Assembly: GCF_003555545.1 (NCBI RefSeq)
Contig: NZ_CP032157.1
Span: 624,546 to 688,545 of the forward strand
DNA length: 64,000 bases
Source of the DNA: Paraflavitalea soli
GTDB taxonomy: Bacteria; Bacteroidota; Bacteroidia; Chitinophagales; Chitinophagaceae
Reading direction: 5' to 3'
Positions 1 to 8,419 of this stretch are shown piece by piece. Under the pieces are notes generated by a model. It saw only the letters and a list, made by a program, of their open reading frames with translations. It searched no databases and was not told the DNA's origin. A program made the position numbers and the translations under genes. Position 1 is the stretch's first letter. Every line of letters begins with the position of its first letter.

Positions 1-117
1 ATTTAATCCGTTTCTGACAGTTATATCATGAAAGAAAATATTGCCAGTTTGAGCGTAAACACCCAAATTTAAAAACACGCATAATAAGGCACAAAACAGG
101 CGGCAAAATTTCATCAT
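1..117 (-). CDS. N-terminus of a secreted or membrane sensor protein (partial)
   Basis: Only the first 39 codons lie in the window; the gene runs off the left edge. Two ATG codons open it (MMKF). A hydrophobic signal peptide follows and ends in VYAQ, a typical Bacteroidota signal-peptidase site. The mature part starts TGNIFFHDITVRNGLN. That resembles the first strand of two-component regulator propeller proteins (hybrid or HisKA_3 sensor kinases), which often begin with a Phe-x-x-Ile/Leu-Thr-x-x-x-Gly-Leu motif. The family assignment rests on this short stretch and is tentative; the signal peptide and reading frame are clear. Confidence 0.5.
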   Translation of the reverse strand, partial: MMKFCRLFCALLCVFLNLGVYAQTGNIFFHDITVRNGLN

Positions 118-342
118 TACTTTAGTGAGGTGGGAAATTTCCTTCAAAATACGAATGTATATAATCAAGTGCTCTGAAAAGCGAACTACCCTGGTAAAAA
201 GGGCCTTAAACCGGATAAAAATGGCCTTAAAGTGCGGTCATCGTTCATGATCATATAATCCACCGAAACGGATGCCTGACAGGTTAAGGTGAAAAGCCGG
301 CATTGCTCCGTTCTTCAGAAAATCACTTCGTCGCGCTGTTTA

Positions 343-350
343 TACGTTTG
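343..350 (+). promoter_or_regulatory. Candidate Bacteroidota -7 box upstream of the 436 gene
   Basis: TACGTTTG matches the Bacteroidota -7 consensus TAnnTTTG and lies 86 bases before the chosen ATG. No convincing TTG is seen at the -33 position, so support is weak. The rest of 118-435, between the divergent partial gene and the 436 gene, shows no other recognisable feature. Confidence 0.28.
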
Positions 351-435
351 GAGGCATTGAATAGCATAATGACTTAACTCTGTTTGCAGGCATTTTCAGG
401 GAGAGCAATCTTTGTGGTATCAAAATAAAAATGAA

Positions 436-1365
436 ATGAAAAAATTACACCTTCTATTGGTCGTGTTGTTTATAACAACCATAGCAGCAGCCCAAACGCC
501 TCAATTAATAAACTACCAGGCAGTGGCGCGTAATAATAGTGGTCAGGCACTGGCTAATCAAACCATTAAAATACGTATCAGCTTGAATGCCTCAGATGCC
601 AGCAGCGCCACCACTTTTTACAGCGAAACCAGAACGGTTACCACAAATGCCCTCGGCTTGTTTAATGTTCAGATAGGCTCATCCGGAGCCAGCGCTACTT
701 ATGGCAGTATCAGTAATACAGAATGGACAGATGGCAGCAAAACACGCTTTATAAAAGTTGAGTTGGATGTAAACAACAGTGGTGTTTTTACGGATATGGG
801 CAGCCAGCAACTGGTATCGGTGCCTTTTGCATTAGCTGCTAATACTGCAGTTAACAGTGCTAAAATTGGTGGCCGTACGGTTGATTCAGTTACAGCGCCA
901 ACGAATGGGCAGGTGTTAACCTGGAATTCCAATAGCAGCATCTGGCAGCCTTCAACTATTGTAACCAATGCTCCTGTAATAAAACAATTTGCCGGCCAGG
1001 TACCTAATCCCATTCCTACCAGCCCCAATTGGGTGTTTGTAGGTGCAACCCAAAGTATTACTATTGTGGGTGGTAACAAATTTATTACCGGTAACTTTAG
1101 TGCATCATTAGGTACTAATTTGGGAACTGGGGCTACAGTGTCTCTCTGTGCGTGCTGGCAAAATTCAAGTGGCGGATCCATTACTCCATTTAATCCTACC
1201 AATTACCCGGAGGCCATTGTGGAATCAAACAGGAGGATCGTTAGTTATAATGGAGCTATATCACTTTCCAGCGGCACTTATAACCTAGGTCTCTGCATCC
1301 GCAATAACTCTGGCGTTGCACTCAATTTTAATGATTATTTCTCGGGTTACATGCAGTTACATTAA
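436..1365 (+). CDS. Secreted surface protein of unknown function
   Basis: 309 residues from ATG 436. An in-frame TTG at 412 would add eight polar residues before the signal peptide and is less likely. The signal peptide MKKLHLLLVVLF...AAAQ is followed by TPQLINYQAVARNNSGQAL, the opening typical of a Bacteroidota family of secreted beta-rich proteins. The first half, up to the VSVPFALAA block, looks like one domain. The second half is Gly/Ser/Asn-rich. No catalytic motif is visible. A second secreted protein with a type IX sorting tail starts 57 bases downstream on the same strand, so the two are probably co-transcribed. Role unknown; cell-surface location is inferred. Confidence 0.72.
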   Translation: MKKLHLLLVVLFITTIAAAQTPQLINYQAVARNNSGQALANQTIKIRISLNASDASSATTFYSETRTVTTNALGLFNVQIGSSGASATYGSISNTEWTDGSKTRFIKVELDVNNSGVFTDMGSQQLVSVPFALAANTAVNSAKIGGRTVDSVTAPTNGQVLTWNSNSSIWQPSTIVTNAPVIKQFAGQVPNPIPTSPNWVFVGATQSITIVGGNKFITGNFSASLGTNLGTGATVSLCACWQNSSGGSITPFNPTNYPEAIVESNRRIVSYNGAISLSSGTYNLGLCIRNNSGVALNFNDYFSGYMQLH

Positions 1366-1422
1366 TCCGTACATTTTCATTTGACCGGTTAACAACTATT
1401 AATAAACAAATAAGCCTCTTAT

Positions 1423-2381
1423 ATGATGATGGCAGTAATAAAATGTAAAATGGCGGTGCTGTTGTTGCTGGTTTGTACTGTCACTTCAGCGCAACAATTG
1501 AGTATACAAACCATTAATGCTGCCGGACAAAGCCATAGTGCGGGGGGCTGTTACTGGAAGATGCAGTAGGAGGCCCGGTAGTGGCGGCAGTAAACAGCAC
1601 TGATATTATGTATACGCCTGATTTTTTACAACCCAACGCTGGCACCACCACCAGCATACCTACAGTGGGAAATGCCCAAACAACCAGCGGGTCGGCAGGA
1701 ATTGATAACGGCGGTGGTACACTATTGAAAAATGCCCTGATGCTTGAATTTACTGTTGGTGAAGTTGCCAGTACCAGCTTGCAGCAAACCGGCGGATTGC
1801 TTACACAGGGTATTTTACAGCCTTATACGTTAACCATTTTGCCGGTGACGGGCCTCGACCTTTTTGCCAGCCGCGTAAACAGCAACGAGGTTCGGCTTAC
1901 CTGGAAAACGGTCCAGGAGATCAACAACAAAGGATTCTTTGTTGAACGGAGAAAAGAAATCGATACTAGTTTTGCTGTGGTTGCTTTCGAAAGCACGAAA
2001 ACACCTTCTAGTACCAGTAATTTCTCTAATGAATACACTCTTACAGATGCCAATAATTTTACGGGGCGAACTTATTACCGGTTGAAACAGCAGGATATCG
2101 ATGGCCGCTTCTCTTATTCTGTTATCCGGTGGGTAACTGGAGAAACGAATAAAAGTATTCACTTAAAAGCATGGCCCGTGCCTGCTATCGATCATTTCAA
2201 TGTAAGCCTCACGGGTATCGAAAAAGATGTTGTACAGGTGTTTGATGGGAGCGGAAGACTCGTGCGCTCATTCATGCTTACGGCCGCGAACCCGCAACAG
2301 GTAAATGATCTGATGCCGGGTGTTTATATACTTAAGCTTGTAAGCGACAAGAATATCAATCAACGGGTAATTGTGCAGTGA
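1423..2381 (+). pseudogene. Type IX-secreted surface protein, frameshifted in a G6 run
   Basis: ATG 1423 opens a signal peptide (hydrophobic stretch ending TSAQQ) and reads on to AAGQSHSAGG, then reaches a TAG at 1567-1569. The downstream frame continues LLLEDAVGGPVV and runs unbroken to 2381. It ends in a type IX secretion sorting domain (about the last 70 residues, with GVYILKLVSD and RVIVQ). Adding one G to the six-G run at 1542-1547 joins the two frames exactly. The middle carries the VRLTWKTVQEINNKGFFVER module that commonly precedes the sorting domain. Either a one-base deletion broke the gene, the run is phase-variable, or the assembly has an indel error. A shortened product from an internal start near 1581 would lack a signal peptide. 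Confidence 0.8.
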
Positions 2382-2404
2382 TCAATTAATTGGTTCAAAA
2401 AGAT

Positions 2405-2449
2405 AAAGAGGCCGTCTCCTGTATCTGCAAAACAGGGGACGGCCTCTTT
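2405..2449. terminator. Bidirectional terminator hairpin
   Basis: An 18-bp stem (AAAGAGGCCGTCTCCTGT against its complement, one G-U pair) encloses a 9-base loop. It lies between the converging ends of the frameshifted secreted-protein gene (plus, 2381) and the DUF4397 gene (minus, 2477). Confidence 0.8.
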
Positions 2450-2476
2450 GGGTATATTGGATCTTATAATTCAGTA

Positions 2477-3220
2477 TTACTGTTTGGATGTATCATCCGT
2501 CACCGTACCATTGGCAATAAACCTGATCTGTACTTTTTGCTTGTCATCGGTAGCGCCGGGTTTACCAACCAATAAGATGGTGTATATTTTTTTCTGTTCC
2601 AGGGTAATATCACGGCTGGCATTCACCCCATTGTTGTTTTTAACAGCCACGCTGATCTGTCCTGGTGTTACAGCCTTAAACTCACTCACTGTGCCATAGG
2701 CTGCATTATCGTTCACTACATTGCTGCCATTGGCTGTTACGGTAACAGTAGAATTGTTCACCGAATCAGTAATGGCATTGATATACCGGACATAAGCTTT
2801 GCCATCAGTCGTTGTCAGGCTATCGAAGTTGTCTATAGATACAATGTTCTTGTAGGCACTGTCGGTGCCAATCACGAACAGAGAGTAATATTTGTTGGCC
2901 TCGAAAGTATAATTGGTGCTGGTGAGCCGGCTGCCATTTCTGTAGTCGAAAGCTTCTACTGGCCTGCTGCCTGTATAAATGTTCTGGTACACGCCGGTAT
3001 AACTGGTGTAGTCGAGTGGCGCCTGGGTGAGGCTATTGCCGGAAAGCCTGACCACCAATGCCGGTTGGTCGGGCGCCAGGTTAAATGCCATCAAACCTGC
3101 TGCGGGAATATCGGGGCCATTGTCTTTATCTTTCAAACAGGCGGTAAATAATATACCTACCGATATAACTGCAATAACGGGGATCAAACTCCTACGTAGA
3201 TAATTCAAAGCCTTGTTCAT
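2477..3220 (-). CDS. DUF4397-family lipoprotein
   Basis: 247 residues with a lipoprotein signal: membrane segment VIAVISVGILF then lipobox FTAC with the Cys near residue 28. The mature protein holds two repeats of a small beta-sandwich typical of DUF4397: RLSGNSL...YTGVY...YYSLFVIGTDS and AYVRYINAITDS...VTVTANGSNV...YTILLVGKPG. The conserved phrase VRYINA is the family hallmark. It is predicted to be anchored in the outer or inner membrane. Function is unknown for the family; a role in surface adhesion or sugar binding would be speculation. It is a single-gene unit, convergent with the upstream secreted-protein pair. Confidence 0.8.
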   Translation of the reverse strand: MNKALNYLRRSLIPVIAVISVGILFTACLKDKDNGPDIPAAGLMAFNLAPDQPALVVRLSGNSLTQAPLDYTSYTGVYQNIYTGSRPVEAFDYRNGSRLTSTNYTFEANKYYSLFVIGTDSAYKNIVSIDNFDSLTTTDGKAYVRYINAITDSVNNSTVTVTANGSNVVNDNAAYGTVSEFKAVTPGQISVAVKNNNGVNASRDITLEQKKIYTILLVGKPGATDDKQKVQIRFIANGTVTDDTSKQ

Positions 3221-3544
3221 ATCATGCTTTTTTTAAAGTGAATAAAGACTCTCATTGGGGCAGTTGAATTGGCGTGCGGAGAAACTCGTCTGGAGAATTT
3301 TGCAAGTAGAATAGGGGACTGCAAAACTATTGAAAAAGCCGTGCCGGAAGTATTAAAGGAATGATAAAGGACCGTTAAAACATCGTTAGCATACGCCTGT
3401 ATTTGACAGAAAGTGAGGCTTATAAGTGAAAGAAAAAGGAACTGGAGGGATTAGTCCTCTGCAGTTCCTTTTCTATTAAAAACCAATTAATTCATGGCTA
3501 TACTATTGAGGCTTCGACAAGATCAGTCCGACTGGAGATCATGA
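3221..3544. other. Intergenic region 3221-3544
   Basis: 324 bases between two minus-strand genes. It holds the upstream region of the DUF4397 gene, a terminator hairpin (3434-3472) for the DUF4199 gene, and at 3511-3526 a fragment GCTTCGACAAGATCAG related to the dispersed palindrome seen at 7670, 6361 and 37880. No gene was recognised. Confidence 0.6.
3434..3472 (-). terminator. Terminator of the DUF4199 gene
   Basis: Stem AAAAGGAACT paired with AGTTCCTTTT, extended inwards by GAGG/CCTC. On the minus strand the hairpin is followed by a T-rich run, as expected for an intrinsic terminator of the gene ending at 3545. Confidence 0.65.
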
Positions 3545-4081
3545 TCAGGCAGTCTCAACCTGTGGCTTTGCTTTTCTTTTTAAGAACAGGGCGCTGATCA
3601 GGGATACCAGAAGCCCCAGGGGGAGTATCTCGGCGTATGTGACGAGGACCACAAACAAAGGATTCTTATACAGTTGGGTAAACTTTGCCATGTTAGCAGC
3701 CTGTTCGCTCAACTCGGCAGGTGTGGCGCCCTTGCTTTTGGCTTTGTCCATTACGCAGGCAGCGTACTTTTCGGCAAAGTCGGGAATGAATACATAGAAT
3801 TCTACCAGCCATGATATTACATACATGGTAGAGGCAATTAATGTGATGTATAGGCCTATTCTGAATGCCTTGCCAAAGGAGATCACTCCCAGGTTGTGCT
3901 TATCCCTGAAATTCTTAATGCCCACAAAAATGAAGGAAAAGGCTACCAGCATAGTGGTGTAGCCAAGTACCTCATTACCCTTGAAATCCTGGTGATTGGC
4001 GATCATGGCAGCGGAATAAAGCATCATGGCGGTGACAATGAAGCCGGCAATCAATCCAAAAACGAGAATAGTCTTTTTCAT
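3545..4081 (-). CDS. DUF4199-family membrane protein
   Basis: 178 residues from ATG 4081 (MKKTILVFGLIAGF). An earlier in-frame start at 4138 would add 19 non-membrane residues and is less likely. Four hydrophobic helices are visible: about residues 4-27, 37-55, 70-95 and 140-165. Between helices 3 and 4 lies a charged loop, DFAEKYAACVMDKAKSKGA, typical of DUF4199. The basic tail KRKAKPQ is cytoplasmic. These proteins are inner-membrane proteins of unknown function found across Bacteroidota. A membrane-attached LuxR-type regulator is divergently placed only in name: it also reads on the minus strand just upstream, and the two families often sit together. Confidence 0.78.
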   Translation of the reverse strand: MKKTILVFGLIAGFIVTAMMLYSAAMIANHQDFKGNEVLGYTTMLVAFSFIFVGIKNFRDKHNLGVISFGKAFRIGLYITLIASTMYVISWLVEFYVFIPDFAEKYAACVMDKAKSKGATPAELSEQAANMAKFTQLYKNPLFVVLVTYAEILPLGLLVSLISALFLKRKAKPQVETA

Positions 4082-4213
4082 GTTCAATGAAGTTGCGATG
4101 AAGTATTGTTGAAAGGTTACATGGCAAATTTGGCGCATAAAACTTCGCCGGCTCTCATACTTTGGGGTGATTTTGAGGCTGTTTGCTCATTTCATACCTA
4201 AGGGTGAAGATGT

Positions 4214-4705
4214 TTATGGTATGATACTCAGTCGCTTAGCTTTTTCAATAGCCTGGGTCCTTCTTTTTACATCCAATTTGAGGAAAAGGTTGGAGGAGTG
4301 GGTTTTCACCGTGTTGAGGGATACAAATAAATGGTTCGCTATTTCCTGGTTGCTGTATCCCTGGGCTATTAAATGCAGCACTTCCATTTCCCGCTTGCTG
4401 ATGCCGGATTGATGGAGTGCTTTTTCATTTAGGGTAAATTCGGTCTTCGGGAGCGCCGGTACCTCCTGGTGGATGAATACCTCTTTTTCTACTACTACCG
4501 TTCTGATCTTCGGTTTACTGAGCTTCATGGCCAGCCAGATGCCCAGGCCAGTGAAGATAAGGGCAATAGCACCGGCATACACCTCAAAAGCATGATCAAA
4601 AATGATGAAACGCAGTTGCAGCCACCGCAATACGAAAAGTAAAGCAGCCAGCGAAATGCCATACAGGATGATGAGCTTGTTCCTTATGAGTGCCTTTATG
4701 ATCAT
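4214..4705 (-). CDS. Membrane-anchored LuxR-type transcriptional regulator
   Basis: 163 residues from ATG 4705 (MIIKALIRNK). A GTG at 4813 would add 36 residues and is disfavoured because family members begin close to the first membrane helix. Two transmembrane helices (about residues 10-30 and 38-60) precede a linker and a C-terminal LuxR/GerE helix-turn-helix: KREMEVLHLIAQGYSNQEIA, then VSLNTVKTHSSNLFLKL. No receiver domain is present, so the signal probably comes from the membrane part or a partner. The neighbouring DUF4199 membrane protein (3545) and the 116-residue membrane protein (4837) are possible partners or targets. Confidence 0.82.
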   Translation of the reverse strand: MIIKALIRNKLIILYGISLAALLFVLRWLQLRFIIFDHAFEVYAGAIALIFTGLGIWLAMKLSKPKIRTVVVEKEVFIHQEVPALPKTEFTLNEKALHQSGISKREMEVLHLIAQGYSNQEIANHLFVSLNTVKTHSSNLFLKLDVKRRTQAIEKAKRLSIIP

Positions 4706-4836
4706 AGATGCGCCGGTAATGATGGATGCCTGTACCAAAAATACAATTTTTCTTTCCAGGCATAGGGGCATGTTTCCCTCCACCAGGAAGTGAGGCGGCC
4801 ACGCATAATGCACTAAAATGGAGGCAGAAGGACCGG

Positions 4837-5187
4837 TCAGGCTGTTTTTTGCTTTCTCCTCATCAGGAGCAGTGATATCTTAAACAGGGCTACCAGCACC
4901 GGCATAAACGACAGGATGGCCAGGAAGGCGCAAACAATGGCTTCCACGGGCATCAGTTCACTGCTTAAAGAATCTGAAACGTTTTCGTAAAGAAGAAATA
5001 TGGTGAGCATGGAAAATACCAGGGTGGCAACAAGACTAATACACAGGGTAATAACGATATTCCGGCCTCCTTTTTCTTTGCCGTTCAGTTTTATTTTATC
5101 TACAAAGAGCATAGATAGGAATAAACCTCCAAGGGAAATGCCCATCAGGGTTTTCACAATTGCGGGTATAAAATCAAACATTTCCAT
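4837..5187 (-). CDS. Small membrane protein of unknown function
   Basis: 116 residues with three hydrophobic helices: about residues 8-29, 43-68 and 82-108. The N-terminus is MEMFDFIPAIV and the C-terminus is very basic (LLLMRRKQKTA). No known family is recognised. It lies 131 bases upstream of the LuxR-type regulator on the same strand and may be co-transcribed with it. A small inner-membrane accessory protein is the most that can be said. Confidence 0.6.
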   Translation of the reverse strand: MEMFDFIPAIVKTLMGISLGGLFLSMLFVDKIKLNGKEKGGRNIVITLCISLVATLVFSMLTIFLLYENVSDSLSSELMPVEAIVCAFLAILSFMPVLVALFKISLLLMRRKQKTA

Positions 5188-5521
5188 GACTGAAACAATT
5201 TAGAGTAACTAATACAGGGGTTAAAATGGCTACGGACCAGCGTTATTACACTGGTATCTTTGTTTCTGTTTGTGGAGTGAGACCCGGGAGTTACTGCAAT
5301 TTAAACAGTACACATAGGCAAAGGAACACGGTAGCTTACACAGGAAAGTGGGAATTGGAATAGAGGGTTGTTAATGCAAAGTTACTGTAAAAAGGGCAGA
5401 TACGATTGCGTAGAAGTATCATTTGTATACCTGCAGGTTAAAAATTGATTTAAGGCAAATCCTTTTATGTTACATGTTGTATCTTCCCGGTTCATATCAA
5501 CCAACTGTATAAACGAGCTAT
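5188..5521. other. Intergenic region between divergent genes, 5188-5521
   Basis: 334 bases between the minus-strand membrane protein (start 5187) and the plus-strand TIM-barrel gene (start 5522). TATCTTTG at 5255-5262 matches the -7 consensus on the plus strand but is 260 bases from the gene and has no clear -33 partner. Otherwise only upstream regulatory sequence is expected; no gene was seen. Confidence 0.45.
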
Positions 5522-6355
5522 ATGACATCAAGACGTAACTTTTTACAGCAATCTGCCCTGGGACTGGCAGGTACCCTTACATTGCCCCTTGCTTCCCAGG
5601 CCGCCATTGCCCCCAAAGCCCCTGCGCCGCTTAACACAGGCATTGCCGGTTACACCTTTGCGAAATTTGACCTGGAAAAGGCCATCGCTATGATGAAGAA
5701 GGTGAATATCAACTATATTTCTGTAAAGGATTTTCACCTGCCACTCAACAGCACGGACGAAAAGATCCAGAGTGTATTAAAGCAATTTGCCGATGCGGGG
5801 ATCAAGATATATGCCGTAGGGGTCATCTACATGAAATCCAAAGAGGCAGTAGATCAGGCCTTTGATTATGCCAAAAGAGTAGGGGTGCCCCTTATTGTAG
5901 GTGTGCCCAATCCCGAGTTGCTGGATTATACAGAATCGGTAGTAAAGTCATCCGGCATCCGGCTGGCCATTCACAACCATGGACCGGAAGATAAGTTATA
6001 CCCCAGCCCTAAGAATGCATACGATCTTATCAAAGACAGGGATGAGAAAATGGGTTTGTGTATGGACATTGGTCATGCCATCCGTGCCGGCGCCGATCCT
6101 GCAGCAGTGGTAAAACAATACAAGAACAGGATATTTGATCTCCACATTAAAGATGTAAGCCTGGCAGCTAAAGACGGTAAGGCCATTGAAGTGGGCCGTG
6201 GTGTTATTGATTTCCCCGCATTGGTGAAAGCCTTACGGAAAAGCAATTACCAGGGCATTTGCAGCATAGAGTTTGAAAAAGACATGACAGATCCTTTGGC
6301 AGGATTGGCCGAATCGGCCGGTTACTTCAAAGGAGTCGTGAAATCAATAGGATAA
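5522..6355 (+). CDS. Secreted sugar phosphate isomerase/epimerase-like TIM barrel
   Basis: 277 residues. The N-terminus MTSRRNFLQQSALGLAGTL is a Tat signal peptide with twin Arg at residues 4-5, so the folded, metal-loaded enzyme would be exported. The rest is an AP-endonuclease-2/xylose-isomerase-like TIM barrel. Probable metal-site residues are in AIHNHGPED, MDIGHAIRAG, FDLHIKD and CSIEFEKD. Exported members often act in carbohydrate or inositol turnover, but the substrate here is unknown. It is a single-gene unit followed by a palindromic repeat and a terminator. Confidence 0.82.
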   Translation: MTSRRNFLQQSALGLAGTLTLPLASQAAIAPKAPAPLNTGIAGYTFAKFDLEKAIAMMKKVNINYISVKDFHLPLNSTDEKIQSVLKQFADAGIKIYAVGVIYMKSKEAVDQAFDYAKRVGVPLIVGVPNPELLDYTESVVKSSGIRLAIHNHGPEDKLYPSPKNAYDLIKDRDEKMGLCMDIGHAIRAGADPAAVVKQYKNRIFDLHIKDVSLAAKDGKAIEVGRGVIDFPALVKALRKSNYQGICSIEFEKDMTDPLAGLAESAGYFKGVVKSIG

Positions 6356-6360
6356 ATATA

Positions 6361-6409
6361 TTGTCAGGTGAACCAGTCGAAGCCGGTTTCGACAAACTCA
6401 ACCTGACAA
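6361..6409. repeat. Dispersed palindromic element (TTGTCAG family), copy 1
   Basis: Inverted ends TTGTCAGGT and ACCTGACAA enclose an inner GTCGAA...TTCGAC dyad. It starts six bases after the stop codon of the TIM-barrel gene. Related copies are at 7670-7738 and 37880-37926. Confidence 0.65.
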
Positions 6410-6419
6410 GCTCATTCAA

Positions 6420-6456
6420 AAAGCCGCTTCAGTTTTACGCTGAGCGGCTTTTTTTG
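6420..6456 (+). terminator. Rho-independent terminator
   Basis: Stem AAGCCGCTTCAG against CTGAGCGGCTT (one bulge) with loop TTTTACG, followed by a run of seven T. It terminates the TIM-barrel gene. Confidence 0.82.
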
Positions 6457-6558
6457 TTGGGGGAGTTGCTATCGAAAATAGGTATTGGTATCCTTATTGA
6501 GCGATGGCTGCTATAACTCGTTGCCTTTTTGCCTGGATGCCTCGTTGCTCTTTTGCCT

Positions 6559-7590
6559 TTAATAAAACTTTGGCAGGGGATTCAGTTGCAGGTTCTGGCG
6601 CTGGTGCCAGTACGGATACACAGATTCCCGATCGCTGGCTGCATCTAATTTCTTTACCTGTTCGGTGGTCAGGTTCCAGCCAACAGCTCCGAGGTTCTGT
6701 TGCAACTGCTCTTCATTGCGGGCGCCAATGATGATGTTCACCACCGTGGGTCTTTGCAACAGCCAATTCAGGGCTACCTGCGCTACGCTTTTACCGGTCT
6801 CTGCCGCTACTTCATCCAATGCATCCATGATATTGTACAGGAGTGCTTCGTTGAGCGCAGGTCCATGGCCGCCGCCTTGCTGTACACGGTTTTCCCTGGG
6901 TAGTGGCTGGTTGCGCCGGTATTTACCACCCAGGCGGCCAGAAGCCAGCGGGCTCCATACAATGGTGCCTATTTTCTGGTCCACACCGAGTGGCATCAGC
7001 TCCCATTCAAATTCGCGGTCCAGCAGGGAATAATAAGCCTGGTGTGCAATGTATTTTGTCCAGCCATATCTTTCTGACACAGACAAGGATTTCATCAGGT
7101 GCCAGCCGGAGAAATTGGAACAAGCTATATAACGTACTTTGCCGCTTTGTATCAACGTGTCCAGCGTACGTAATGTTTCATCTACCGGGGTATTGCCATC
7201 AAAGCCGTGCATATGGTAGATATCGATATAATCTGTTTGCAGGCGGCGCAGGGAATCTTCCACAGACTTTAGCAGGTGATGCCGCGAAGAGCCAAAGTTA
7301 TTAGGCCCATCCTCCATCACAAACGTAGCTTTGGTTGAGATGAGTACTTTATCCCTGATCCCTTTTAGGGCAACACCCAGTATCTCTTCCGCTACACCTC
7401 TTGAATATACATTGGCCGTATCAAAGAAATTAACACCGGCTTCCATACATAATTTTACCATGCGGTTAGCGTCTTCCTGCTGGGTACTGCCCCATGCTTT
7501 GAAGAATTCACCCACGCCGCCAAATGTTGCCGTACCAAAACTTAATACTGGGACCTGTAATCCGGAATTGCCTAAAAATCTGTGTTCCAT
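6559..7590 (-). CDS. Aldo/keto reductase
   Basis: 343 residues, the usual length. It is an NAD(P)H-dependent cytoplasmic oxidoreductase of the AKR superfamily, reducing aldehydes or ketones. The catalytic tetrad is visible: Asp57 and Tyr62 in FFDTANVYS, Lys87 in LISTKATF, His128 in YHMHGFDG. The cofactor-binding end is IIIGARNEEQLQQNLGAVGW. It begins MEHRFLGNSGLQVPVLSFGT, as in the general YhdN/IolS-like group. Substrate unknown. It is convergent with the TIM-barrel gene and divergent from the redox operon at 7919, separated from it by a large palindromic repeat. Confidence 0.9.
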   Translation of the reverse strand: MEHRFLGNSGLQVPVLSFGTATFGGVGEFFKAWGSTQQEDANRMVKLCMEAGVNFFDTANVYSRGVAEEILGVALKGIRDKVLISTKATFVMEDGPNNFGSSRHHLLKSVEDSLRRLQTDYIDIYHMHGFDGNTPVDETLRTLDTLIQSGKVRYIACSNFSGWHLMKSLSVSERYGWTKYIAHQAYYSLLDREFEWELMPLGVDQKIGTIVWSPLASGRLGGKYRRNQPLPRENRVQQGGGHGPALNEALLYNIMDALDEVAAETGKSVAQVALNWLLQRPTVVNIIIGARNEEQLQQNLGAVGWNLTTEQVKKLDAASDRESVYPYWHQRQNLQLNPLPKFY

Positions 7591-7669
7591 ATATGGTATT
7601 TGATGATATATGGAAAAATAACAAGGAGGATGCCGGATTGTTGCGTGTAAGTTGTAAGGTTAAGTGTAG

Positions 7670-7738
7670 TTGTCAGGCTGAGCTCTCGAAGCGGCTTCGA
7701 CAGAGTTTATCCCGCTGAGGCGGGATAAACTCTGACAA
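7670..7738. repeat. Dispersed palindromic element (TTGTCAG family), copy 2, with an extra hairpin
   Basis: Outer ends TTGTCAG and CTGACAA. Inside are a CGAAGC/GCTTCG dyad and a perfect 15-bp hairpin, CAGAGTTTATCCCGC (7701-7715) paired with 7720-7734 around loop TGAG. It lies in the divergent gap between the aldo/keto reductase and peroxiredoxin genes. The long hairpin is not in the other copies. Confidence 0.7.
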
Positions 7739-7918
7739 TCGTTGGCTGGTTTTTTGACCCGTTCCGGGGCATGAAGTTTGAAGGACAAAGGGTTAAGTAA
7801 AACCGGGCAGGATATAATAGCTGTCATTAAAAATCTTATTGTAGCTTTAATATCCTATCCGGCCTTTCTGAGCCGCATCCCCCTTTCCTCTTCCATCATT
7901 AATAAAAACATCCTGATT

Positions 7919-8419
7919 ATGCTAACAAAGAATGATTTGGCCCCCGATTTTGAATTAAAGGCCTCACCCGATGAATCATTTTCCCTCCAACAATTCAGAG
8001 GAAAAAATGTGATCCTTGCTTTCTATCCGGCCGACTGGAGTCCTGTTTGCGGCGACCAGATGGCGCTTTACAATGAAATGCTTACGATCTTTGCAAAGTA
8101 CAATGCCGTATTGCTGGGGATTTCTGTGGACAGTAAATGGTGCCATAAGGCCTACGCGGACCAACGCAAACTCCGTTTTCCCCTGTTGGCAGATTTTGAA
8201 CCCAAAGGAGCTGTGTCCAGGAAATACGGAGCTTATGATGAAAAGGAAGGTCAGAGTGAGCGGGCTTTGTTTGTCATTGATGGCAATGGAGTTATCCGCT
8301 GGAGTTATCTTTCCCCGATCCTGGTAAATCCCGGCGCTGATGGTATCATTGAGGCGCTGGAAACTATAACCACCTCTACAACTACCAATCATGGCGTCAA
8401 AACTCACACCTCCGCTTAA
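7919..8419 (+). CDS. Peroxiredoxin (AhpC/TSA family)
   Basis: 166 residues from ATG 7919; the upstream in-frame extension to 7778 encodes no recognisable sequence. The peroxidatic site is YPADWSPVCGDQ with Cys44. The usual Thr of the P-x-x-x-T/S-x-x-C motif is Ser here. A second Cys (about residue 79, SKWCHKAYADQ) is not at the PrxQ resolving position, so it could work as a 1-Cys enzyme or use an outside thiol partner. Thioredoxin-fold features LLADFEPKGAVSRKYGAY and ALFVIDGNGVIRW follow. It reduces peroxides in the cytoplasm. Its end overlaps the start of the DsbA-like gene by 29 bases, and a thioredoxin (10287) closes the operon. Confidence 0.88.
   Translation: MLTKNDLAPDFELKASPDESFSLQQFRGKNVILAFYPADWSPVCGDQMALYNEMLTIFAKYNAVLLGISVDSKWCHKAYADQRKLRFPLLADFEPKGAVSRKYGAYDEKEGQSERALFVIDGNGVIRWSYLSPILVNPGADGIIEALETITTSTTTNHGVKTHTSA

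Noticed and set aside
699-1202. 167-codon antisense frame over the secreted surface protein
   Set aside because: The plus-strand frame has a signal peptide and family-like opening; the antisense product looks random.
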